Source: Bombardia bombarda
Lineage: Eukaryota; Ascomycota; Sordariomycetes; Sordariales; Lasiosphaeriaceae
Assembly (NCBI GenBank): GCA_030512295.1
Contig: JAULSR010000010.1
Coordinates: 496,001 to 560,000, forward strand
Length of the DNA stretch: 64,000 nucleotides
Reading direction: 5' to 3'
Program-made: the position numbers and the translations under genes
In this document: in pieces, positions 46,420-57,665 of the stretch
How positions within the stretch are numbered: the first letter of the stretch is position 1
Layout: each line of letters begins with the position of its first letter
The notes under the pieces: model-generated
The model's input: only the letters and a program-made list of their open reading frames with translations
Databases searched by the model: none
Told to the model about the DNA's origin: nothing

Positions 46420-49400
46420 CCGGTTCGGGCGACAGTCTCTAAAAATGGAATAACCTGAGGTTTGTTTAGTCGTGATGGGTCTCTTTCTCTTTCTCGGTCT
46501 CTGTCTCGCGCGCGCGCCCACGCGGTTGAGCCGGCAGGAGCAATCAGTCCCGTCCAGGCCCACTCCCAGCCAATGTCGTTCCACCAAAACGTAACGCTAA
46601 TCCTATCCTCACGTGCCTGGTCAGGTCGATAACAAGGCCAACTCCACAGAATTGCAATGCCAATGTTCATTGTATGCGCACTAAAAACGGCAAGGTAAAG
46701 GGAGAGAGACCAATTGGCTCGTGCGTGCGGGTTTCGTGCCGGTTCGTTCAATGGATCGTGACGGTTTTCTTTTCTTTTTCTCAGTTGCATCGACTTCTTT
46801 TCCAATACCTATCCCGTGTGTATACACAATCGCTGGCGCTTCTCACTCGCTGTCACCCACCCACCCACCAGTACCAGCACCGAGGTACCTCAAGTCAACT
46901 CCATCTGCAGCATAGACAACGCGTTGGAATCAGAATAGGATGAGCAAGAAAATCAAAGGAAAGAAAACCACAAAATAGAAAAGAATGAAAACCCCGATTT
47001 GTATAAAGTACTTCGATACTTTGTGCTAACCTCCACATCGATCGCAGGGGTACCAAAGTTGGAGCTAAGGTGTTCCGCTCTTGTCGTTCCGTCTCCATCC
47101 ATCCCGCCAACCCCGGCTCCTGCGAGCTAAGGCACGACAAACAGACCAGGGGTCAGGTTGGCCAGGGGGGGAGGGGGCAGAGATAGACAGACAGCGGGTG
47201 ACTTGGACTTTTGATTCTTGATTGAACGAGTTTCTCTTCCCGTTCCTTCCGCGAACGTCCTGTCGTCCTATGTATCAATCGGCATATTGTCGGTACTTGT
47301 TCTGGTCTTTTGTGTGTGAAACCATCCATATTACTGTCTGTCTATAGATAGGCCATAGGGTGTTGTTGCCTGTTCGCTTGTTTAATGGGAGGGGGGGGGC
47401 TTTTGACCATCCGTAATTGCCCAGGAATTTGCCCGTTAAACGACCAAAGGCCCGTGTTCCTGTGTAACGTAGCCAGCCGCCGCCACGGGGGGTGGGTGGG
47501 AAGCCAGGGGATGGGACTGAGAGAGAGGGGGGCTTCGGAAACCTCGAGGAGGGTCTCTTAGGTCTGTCACTTGTCACAGACAGAGCGGCCTTCTTTTCTT
47601 TTTCGCTGCCTTCTTTCTTGGCCGCGTTTCTTTCCTTCTTCGTCACAGCCGACTTGCCTGCTTAACTAGGTGCATGTGGATGTACAATAGCAATAGTCTG
47701 TTGTTGTTTGCAAAAATTCATGATAGATAGCAAAGACAGACTAGAGGCGGAACATGCCTGCGCTGATCAGAGTAGTATGGTGAAACCCGGGAAGGCTGTG
47801 GATAGAGTACGGAGCACTAAGTCTACGGACTGGAGACGGGGATTAAGGCAGTCTTGGAGGTAAGTTACAATTCTATTTTAACGGAGCGGAGTGTCCTGGG
47901 TAGTATAGTGGGATTTTAACCATGCGGGTTTTGTATGAATGCCTTTCCATCTTAGCAGACAAGGACGACGCCTTCCTTACTTGTTCCATCTATCGAAGCT
48001 ACACTGGCTCGAGAAACTACTGGCTACCTTTGCAGACTTATTCCTCCGTGCCAAACATTGACCCATGCCATGTTCATGGGCTTGCTGTGGGCGGCAGCAT
48101 GGTAGGTGGGGGGTGGTTGGTTTGATACGCTACCTACAATAGCAACGATGACGATGCGTGTGTGTGAGTGTGTGTGTGTGTGTACGTGTGCGGGGGCGCT
48201 CCATATTTAGTCTAGACAAGGTATTTATTAGCTAGCGAGTAGCCAGCCCGCCGCGTATGCTCCTGCACCGCTACTACTACCTCAGATTGGGTAGTATACG
48301 GGGAAGACAAACCGCCGCCGTCCAGAGCCGACCGCTCCGTGGAAAAGAAGCCTAATGTACTGCAGGCAAAAAAAAAAAAGAAAGGAAAAAAACTACTAAA
48401 CCACTGTCTGCTGCTGGTGGAGGTGGTGATAGTAATGGTGGTGGATGTTGCCGCTCAGTTGCTGCTGTGCTATGCCATGCCATGCCATGTCATGTCATGC
48501 CATGCCATGCCCGCCGCCTCCGCTACCTCCGCTCCCATCCTCCCAGCGCCAAGAAAACCGAGCAGAGCCAACCATTCTTGCCATTATTGCCGCTGCATCA
48601 TGAACTATATGCAGTTAGACATGCAGCAAGGAAACTAATGCAAGGACGTGAATGGGATGAGAGCGGATGGGTAGAATGATGGTGGTGGGAAGAGCAATGG
48701 AGATGGAATGGGTCAAACATGTATGAATGAGAGCAAATGGTAGCATGGAAGCGTGTCGAATAGGAAGAGGAATCGAGAAGCTACTTCTGTCCCTGCTGCT
48801 GCTCCTTATGCTCCCGCTGGTCCAGTGTCTGTCAGGCCGAGTGTATCGTCTTGTCCACGTTCATGTAGGCTTTATGTACGGCGTGGAGAATGGAGAATTG
48901 TCTCTGGTGGAACGAACTGCTGGCTCTTGTGGTTGGTGGTACTGCTGCACGTACTCGGACATAGCCTGTGTAGCGATGTGGATAGAGCCCACAGGAACGT
49001 GAGGCAGTGGATAGTGGTAGCCAGCCAGCCAGCCAACTATATATCTGACTTCTATCTCGCCCCAGTCATCACTGCTCACCGAGATTGTAAGAGGATAATC
49101 GGCACCAAAGAAGCATACTAACGGCAACTAGATAAGGTAGCTTATGCCGGCTTGTGTTAGCACCGATATATCCTCGTTTGCAATGGGGAGGCCTTTGCCT
49201 GATTGTCAGCCTACCCATGTGCTCCTCAGTCTCCTGCTGCACTGTCTGTATATAAAGCACGTTGCTACACAGTGGTTGGTCGCCTCATGCTATCTCCCGG
49301 TCTTGGCCGTGCGAGAGACTGTCCAGCTGCTCCCTGCCAGGTTGATCACAGAAACGCCAACTACGCCTATTACTGATGATGGAATATCGGCCAAGGCGGG

Positions 49401-52400
49401 GAAGGGGCACCCCCATGTTCATGACTGCAGTCCGGAAAGGCCAACTGATGGCTGTTATCTTCCGTATTCGGCCTCCTCTCCGTGCGGGTGGGTACTGCTC
49501 TTGCCGCCGTCTTAGCTTCCGTTGCCGAAGTTATTGGTCCAGACTCTTATGGATGCGCGAGGCTTTTTGAACTTTTGATCATCCTGCTGTTCTTTCCGCG
49601 ACATGGCGCTTCTTCGTGCATAGGCTATGGCTGTGAATTGTGCTCATCCTGCATTGACCGGTCTGCCGAATGGTGTGGTTGGTTGGGCATAAGGCCACCG
49701 AATGACGAGAGCTCGTCAATGACTCTGAGAGCCCCGTGTTATCCCGTGTAGCATTGTGGCTACTGTATTGGTAGATCTTCAGCTCGACAGACGTATCTGC
49801 AAGAGATTGTGCTATTGCTTTCTGTTTTGGTCGTCAGTTTTCGAGTACTCACAGCACAAGATGTACAAAAGTCAAAGTGTATTGTTAGTGGACTGGGGCC
49901 TTGTGAGGTGTGTAGGGGGCTCAGGGGTGCAGTATGTATATGTACTGTGTACTCTGTCGTGCCCGGGTGTGAAACTGTTATGTGTGCATAATAACACGCA
50001 GGGCAAGAGAGATCAAAGAGCCACAATTGGGTGGATTTCTCGCCAGTGTGCCGTGCTACATCTGCTGTGTTACTGTCTCACAGGCGGTCTTGGTGAGCAT
50101 TTTGGCGGTTGACTCTGCCGTCCGAGCAGCATAAGCACATCAGGTCGTTTGGCCAGCCGCCAGTACCATTGACAACACCAATGAGCCTGCTTTCTCATTT
50201 TGGGATGACCCGTCATATGCGTCTGGCACCTTTGCCACCTGATTCGAAGGTTCAGGGCTCTGCTCCCAGGGCTGAAGGACCCCAGTCTGTAGAGGCACAG
50301 AGTGTATGTCTCCCTATCTTATGCCCGGAATCGGGATCGTGGTGCGATCTGGATCGGCATTGCTAAGCATTGCACCATGTTTGGCTATAACAAACCTAAG
50401 AACCGACAAACCGCTCTTGGACATATGCCTCGTAGTCGGCGAGCTTTGCTGAGCACCGAAAGGGCGCAGAAAGATTCCGTGTCAATGCCGATAGATGGGA
50501 CAGCGGGAAAGCCCATAGGTACTCTGGTAACTCTCTGGCGCTTGACGAGTCATGATATGGGCTGCTTGAACGCAGATGAGAGAGTTTAGATGGTGTATAT
50601 GTCTGCAACCTTTCCGGAAACCAAGACGCGTAAAAATGCACACGATGTTAAACTCTGCTGTTCCGCCATAACGATGCCCTCCACCACAAGGAGCATGTCA
50701 CGATAGCCTGTATCTAAGGGCTGTTACGGGAGAGAAGTGGAAATAGCAAGCACGAAGTGAAGAAACAAAGGTATGGCCACGTGTTGTGAGAACTGTCGTT
50801 CTTGGATCGCATGCTGAGAAACGATTGAAATCATGAGGATATACCAGGGAAGGCTTTCACTTCCTTCTTTCCCTCGTTCCACTGAAGTGATGGGTGCGAA
50901 GCACAACCGATGAGATAGTGCCAGAAGGAGCTAGATATGTCAAATCTTTAACCGCTCACACAACCGATCAAAGGACATAGGTAGGGTATGCTGAAACTTT
51001 CAAGACCCACTTGTATGGACCAAAAGGAACGCTCAAAGCGGTCCACGGTGGTCCGATTGCTGACAGCAGGTTGGAGAAGAATGCCAAAAGACATAATAAC
51101 TTGGGAAGAAAAGGGCGAGTCGGTCAATAGATGTGATGGCCGATGCACCCTGGAAGACAAGAGAAGTGGAAATCTTTCCACGGCTTCCATTGGGACCTTG
51201 GGTCTGGTAGTGCATCATTGGCACGACTTTCTCGTGGGCTGGTGGTTCTCGGGTACTCCGCTACCTTGACCGGGATCGTCAATCGTGAAATGGGCAACGA
51301 AGGGGTCCCGTCAAAGCTCGCTGAAAGAAGCTGTGGATTTCTCGGTGTCAGTAACCCATCAGTAACCTTTCCATTCTGAAGCAGCCCAAGAAGAGCAATG
51401 ACGAGGCTTCGCGCCAAAGTCTTTCCTCCATCATTTGACAGCATCTCCATCAAGCGCTGTGTAACTCGATCTTAGTGACTGGCAGCTACGTGACGAATGT
51501 GCTGAATCAAAGGAGAGAGTGTCAGGGGACGGGAGAAGGAGGCCTGTCACCTGCAGCTGCAAGTAACCCCTCCATCACAGGAGTAGTTACTTCGTATCCA
51601 TCGTCGTATGCTTGCTTGCACAAATGATGTTGGCTGGCTACAAGTCATGAAGCCGACAATCCACTGCACTGCACCAGCAGTCGCTACCTAGACTTGGAAA
51701 AGCTGGCGCCACCGTATTCTGGGAGGCTTGCTGTCCAATAAGGAAGCAACAAGACTCATCCGAATTGCAGGCCAAACAGTGGAGGAGGGGGGAGGGGCTG
51801 TTTTGGGCGCCTGAACATGCACCTTTGAGCGACTGTTGCATTTGGACCAAGCCATGCTATTTGGTCGGCGAGGTTGGGCGATCATTGACCGTGATTCACA
51901 CGATCTTACACGGTAGAAGAGCCGCAATCACAGACAGATGAGGTGGAGGTTGTTTCGAGTGCTGACAGCCTGACAAACAATTGAGAATCAGATTGACCAC
52001 TCCTATTCGCTAGATCAACCAAGTTTGTGGGCGGTTCCGCTATGTGGGGTGGGGCTTCAGGTTCTGGCCCCCAGTTTGTCCGGGGCTCCTCAAACCCCAG
52101 GCCCCTTGCTGTGCCTGGAAGGTCCCTGTTAGGTGAGGGAGCTGGCTGGCTGGCTGGCTGGCTGGCTACGTAGCAAATATTCATGACGGCCGCAAGGCTG
52201 CCATGTGAAAAACGCACCGAAAGCTTCGAAAATAGTCGGTATTCGTATAGACGGTATTTGTACTGCATGTACATTACTTCGTACCTTACGGTGGATACTG
52301 TCATCTGTTTTGAGCTCGCCGCCAATCTCCCTCTCGGCGCGTCTCTCCAACCGTCGCGCACACCCCCTCCCTCACCCATTCCCCATCGCCGACCTTCGCT

Positions 52401-54508
52401 GCCATCCTATCCGCACTGGACCCAGTTGTCTCACAACACGCCTGCAGAAACAGGATCGCAATTCGCAGGCACTCTCCATCGGCGCTGTTTTCCGACATTC
52501 TGGCATTTCTTATCTCGGCCACAGTTAGTCCAGCAGGTAGGTGTGTTGCCAACTTTGCCGTTTGTTGCCCACGGAAAGTTCTTGACCAGCCTCGTCCTAA
52601 TCTTTCTCGAACCCAGCCAAGGTTGTCTTCGTGCCTATCAGAACGCAGAACCAAGCTCCAGCCTCCCGACGTAATTACCGAGTCCTCGCCTGCCTCTCTG
52701 TCTGTCTTTGCAGTATCAACTGTGCAGGAGCGGGAACCCAGAAGTGCGTCCTCGACTTCCTCTTTTTCTGTGTGATGCAGCAACCCCCCTTCGCCCAGTC
52801 TGTCAAGCCTGTCACGTCTGTCACGCCTGTTCACATTGCGGCAACCACCGAAGATCTCGCCAATCTGGATCTGGAGTCTGGCCGGCGCACTCAGCAGAGA
52901 AAACAGCTTAAATGTTGTGCGGTTGTGATTAGGGTCCGAGGAAAAGCAAGCAGGCTGATCTCTGGCGCCACGTTTCAAGCCCTGTGAATCCGATCTCGCT
53001 GCTCTCTTAGAAGCACACAAGGACAGACCCCAGGTTGTTCAGACTCGACATTTTCTCAGTCGCCAGGCTGGCAGACACAGCAGACAGACAGGCCGAGGCT
53101 ATCGAACAGTCTCGGACTTGAAACAGAGTGACGAACAGGCTTTCGCATCTGGACAGGTAATTGACGAATAAACAGACGTCCCGGCCCTGGCCATAGAATT
53201 ATTAGACAAACGCGGCGCATTTCATCGCATCCAAAGGGCCCAGTAAGATTCCATGCCTTGCTGCTGCTGCTGCTGCTGCTGGTGCTGGCTCGTCAAATTC
53301 CTTTGCATGACTTGCCCGTAACTTGCATCCTCTCAGTACTAACCTTAACCTGGTCCTGCAGACCCTTTTCGACCAACCGCGCAAGCCTTCTCAAAGTGCT
53401 ACGGTGCCATCTGATCCTCGACGTGGTAACCGGTACATGATATTGCAGCCACGAGAGAAAAAAAATAGCCTGAGGAACGAAACCTCAACTGCATGACAGG
53501 TGCATTCCGGTACTGACAGCCCCCAGGTAGGCTTAGTGTTTCTTTAAATTGTCCGTTTTGCTCTTTTGCTCGTCCATAATCCCGATTTCCCCGTTATTTC
53601 GAGGTAGATTTATGGGTTGTAGGTACCTAGGTACCAACCAGGTAACTCACCGTACAATGGAAGTTCAATATGGTGATGCCTTGGGCGTACTGGTTACGTC
53701 GTGTTATTTTTTTTTCGACGGTAGTACCGTATTTCCATGGGCGTCGTGCAGCTTTTCCCGTTTTGTGTCCGTTTCCATGAGTGCTGGTTGGCTGTGTGTA
53801 CAGTGGTGGTGCGTGCTGTGGGAGCGCGCCCCAGTCAAAGTTGTCCGTTCTTGCCCACCTTCACCTGTTTCATTTTGCCGATGGCCTGCAGGTCGTTCAG
53901 GTCGTGCCTGCTGTGTGCTTGCTTGTTTGCCTCCACTCAGGCGCGCTGTCCTGAAAGCGCCATTTGCAGCCTCCACAATTCTGCCAAGGGCTCCACAGTC
54001 GACGTCGAATCCTGGCGCGTCACTTCCACACACGGGTTCTCTCCCTTGACCTCGCCCTCCAATCCGTTCTGACATTTTTTTGGCTGCCAGACGCGGACGT
54101 ATCGACAAGACACCTGGCGCTGACCATCCCATTGTCCTCACCATTCAGCTGTACCTGACCGACCACTTGCCGCGACGCCCGGAAAAGGTCCATTGTTTCG
54201 GCCTTGCAGCGCACCTCATTGCTCCAATCCTCGACACAGGCAGACGTACCCTCTGCACCTCTGCCTAACTGCCTGGACTCTCTGCTTAACGCTCTGCTGG
54301 ACCGCTCTACACGGCATCCCATCTTTTTTTCCCAACCGCCTCCGTGGTCCGTTGCGCGAACGTCGCAGTTGTACCTGACCTCACCACCTGCTGTCCCCGA
54401 GCAGCGACAGAGACACAAGCAGGGCCAATCGTCGTCTTTCCGACAATCCCCTCCACCGAGCGGCTAAGTTCGCCAGACAAAATAAAAAATCACATAATCG
54501 ATTTCTGT
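46420..54508. other. 8-kb gene-free stretch between COQ9 and the Gbp2-like gene
   Basis: This is the longest gap. Both flanking genes are transcribed away from it. No frame shows a recognisable domain or convincing splice series. It holds a CCATG pentanucleotide run at about 48473-48511, GGCT repeats at 52141-52166, many TACCT/AGGTA words, and C-rich sequence from about 52.3 kb resembling 5' leader DNA. A weak coding-like patch on the minus strand near 51.2-51.6 kb is discussed under findings. Long non-coding RNA, upstream promoter modules or decayed genes are all possible. Confidence 0.5.
53622..53635. promoter_or_regulatory. Perfect 14-bp palindrome GGTACCTAGGTACC
   Basis: Self-complementary over its full length. 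Related partial words (GGTACC, CCTAGGTA) recur in other gene-free stretches, for example 34141-34166, 46883-46890 and 60370-60395, but not in exons examined. Function unknown. Confidence 0.4.
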
Positions 54509-57500
54509 ATGGCCACCATGGGTAAGTCCGACATCAAAACCTCCCATGCAATTCTTGTCCTCCACCTTGCGACACCTGTCCCAGGCGGTAGAGCTCTGCC
54601 AGCCAGACCACACAAACACATCCAAACACACAATACCCCTCCCCTCCATCCTCTCTTTTTCATTCACCTCCCAGTCAAGTCACGTCAGTCAGTCGGCTAG
54701 TCAGTCAGTCAGTCAGTCGGTCAGTACAGTACAGTATCGTGGCCTCTTTTGTCATCGCCGCCTCGCCTGCCCAAAACACACCCCAATCGCATGCCAGCCG
54801 CCCAGTCTGTAGAGAATACCGCTATCGTGAGCATTATCCATTGCCTCGATGACGTGTTACCACTGCTTGTACCCCCCAAACAATGCCCCCGGATGAAATT
54901 TCCATTGAATTCCTACAGCCACAGGCTCACTTCACAGCTAGTGCTGCTGCCAGCTGGCCGCTTCTTCAAGCCTCTTCGCTTGCCTCCGTCCCCCTTCCCC
55001 ATCCACAAAGCTGCACACTCTTGCTGCAGTGCCTTGCCTCGCGTTCGTTGCCTTGCCATGCTTTGTCTTCCCTGCATTGCACTACACTACATATACACAA
55101 TCAGACCCCCTCCCTCGGCCTGCATGTCTTTCCATTCCTGACCCACAAACGGGTTCACTACCACCCCGCCGCACCCACGGCACCCTACGTGCTGCCGTCC
55201 CCAACTTGCTTGCCACTGGGTTCAATTATCTCACCTCTCCCCTCCATCTATCCCCCTCTCCACTTCACCTCTTATACACTACTACATTCAAATCACCATT
55301 CTTGGTCGTTTCTAACCTCCTCACCTTAACTACAGCAGATTCCGGAGACACGTATCGCCCAGTAAGTAGCATGCCCCAATCAGTCTTGGTTCATTCTCGA
55401 TCAGCTCCCCGTCATCCCACATAATCTCTCTCTCTCGGCTGCCCGGCATCACTGGGCTGCCTTCCCACCGTACCTCGGCTGCCGACTGCACCGGTCTCAT
55501 TGCAGTCCATGCTGGCTACTTTGGTGGCATTCATTCATTGGCTTTCGCCTCTACGTACCAGCATTGGACCCTAGGTTAGGCCATGGTTGCGTCTTGGTAT
55601 TGGCCAGCGATATAACTACCCTACCTCTCTTGCCCTTGTAGAGAAATCTAAGTCGCTAGAATCAGAGATTCGAGGCGACATACAAACCGTTGTGACCTGC
55701 TAACCTCATTGCAGCGAGAGAGATCGCGCTCTCCCAGACGTGGTCGTTCAAGAAGCCCGGCTGCACGTCGATCATACTCGCCCCGTGGTGATCGATCGCG
55801 GAGTCGACAGCAGCGGAGAAGAAGTCGGACTCCCATGACCGGACAAGGCGCACCTTCGGGAGGACCAGGATCGGCATACGGCGGAGCGCCGCATCGGTCT
55901 TACGAGGATCGTGCAGCCCATCGGGAGCAAGTCATGAATAACATTCGGGAAACATCGCAGCAGGACCGTCGTGTCTACGTCGGCAACCTGTCTTACGACG
56001 TCAAGTGGCACCATCTCAAGGATTTCATGCGACAGGGTACGTCAAAGTAACTGGGTGTTACTGGACGAGTTGTGATACTGACAAGGCCTTAATTTAGCTG
56101 GAGAGGTTCTCTATGCCGATGTTTTGCTTCTTCCTAATGGAATGTCGAAGGTGGGCGCCTACAAGTGATTTGGCTGGTTCTTTTGTGGATTCCTTTCTTT
56201 CGGTTATTTGATGGATGTTGGATTGACGGGTCGGGACAATGTCCATGGAGAATGTAGGGATGCGGGTAAGTCAATCACCTTCGCCCCAGGATGAATCGAG
56301 AAAATAGAATGCTAACATAGCCCTTTAGAATAGTGGAGTATGCTACGAGGGACCAAGCCCAGAACGCCGTTGCGACGCTCAGCAACCAGAACCTCATGGG
56401 CCGACTCGTCTATGTCCGCGAGGCAAGTTACTACTAACTGACGCACTTTGAGAAGTCAAATCCGCTAACGTCTCGCAGGATCGTGAAGCTGAACCTCGAT
56501 TCGGTCCCCCAGGAGGCGCCGCTCGCGGCGGCTTCGTCGGCCCTATGGGCGCAGGCCCCGGCGGTCCGAGCCCCGGTTACGCTGGTGGCACTGGCCCTGG
56601 CTTCAACCCCGGAATGCCTGGTGGCGGTGGCCGTCAAATCTACGTCTCCAACGTTTGTTACATCTTTCAGTTTACCCCCTTTTTGGCTTGGCAGGAAATG
56701 TCGTATTAACTCGTCTACTTTAGTTACCTTACACTGTAGGCTGGCAGGACCTTAAGGACCTGTTCCGTCAAGCTGGTAAGCTCCCATGTATCATTTGTGC
56801 TTCGAGTAATTCTAACGTAGTGGCTTTGTTTTCAGCCCGGCAAGGCGGCGTCATTCGCGCCGATGTCCACATGGGACAAGACGGCCGACCCAAGGGCTCT
56901 GGTATCGTGGTTTTTGAGACACCGGATGACGCGCGAACGGCCATTCAGCAATTTAATGGCTACGATTGGCAGGGCCGCCAACTGGAGGTCCGTGAGGATA
57001 GATTCGCTGGACCCGGCATTGGTGCCGGCGGCTTCGGTCGCGGTGGCTTTGGCGGAGGAGGACGTGGCGCTTTCGGTGGGGGTGGCTTCGGTGCTCGAGG
57101 AGGATTTGGTGGTGGCCGCGGAGGCTTTGCCTTCGGAGGTCGCGGCGGTGGATATGGACCTGGACCGGGAGCTGGTGGTCTTGGTGGTCCCGGTGGTCCT
57201 GGTGGTCCCGGTGGAGCTGGATTTGACGCTGGTGGTTCTGCCCCGCCTAACCCGTTCACCGACTATGCCACCCCTGGCACTGACAGATCCGAGACGATCT
57301 ATGTCCGAAACGTAAGTTCTTTCAAGCACCAGTCTTATTTTGGCAGCTTCTCTGGTTTCGGCTTGGCTGACTCTTTATAGCTTCCGTGGTCCACGAGCAA
57401 CGAAGATCTCGTCGAGCTTTTCTCTACCATTGGCAAGGTTGAGCAAGCCGAGATCCAGTACGAGCCGAGTGGCCGATCCCGCGGCAGTGGAGTTGTCCGA

Positions 57501-57665
57501 TTCGATTCGGCGGACACTGCGGACACTGCAATCACTAAGTTCCAGGGCTACCAGTATGGTGGACGTCCCCTCGGTCTGAGCTTTGTGAAATACATCACTC
57601 CGGGCTCTGGAGACGCCATGGACACGGATCCTCACGGCGGCCTGACTCAGGATCAGATCATGTAG
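54509..57665 (+). CDS. GBP2: Gbp2/Hrb1-like RNA-binding protein with three RRMs, ten exons
   Basis: SR-like shuttling protein; yeast Gbp2 and Hrb1 monitor splicing and escort mRNA out of the nucleus. Exons: 54509-54521, 55336-55361, 55715-56036, 56098-56150, 56258-56265, 56329-56422, 56479-56652, 56724-56775, 56836-57311, 57381-57665; total 500 residues. After a short start (MATMADSG) comes an RS region (SRSPRRGRSRSP). RRM1 has RNP2 VYVGNL and RNP1 completed by an 8-nt microexon (KGCGIVEY); RRM2 has IYVSNL and KGSGIVVF; a Gly/Phe/Arg-rich RGG-like stretch follows; RRM3 has IYVRNL and RGSGVVRF. The intron after 56422 has a GC donor (GAG|GCAAGT); any nearby GT would hit a stop. The first two exons are less certain: they fit frame and consensus signals but are tiny and far upstream (introns of 814 and 353 bp). 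The body from 55715 is firm. Confidence 0.9.

Noticed and set aside
46420..46587. N-terminal extension of COQ9 to 46587
   Set aside because: Open in frame but without conserved residues; the ATG at 46419 gives a suitable mitochondrial presequence.
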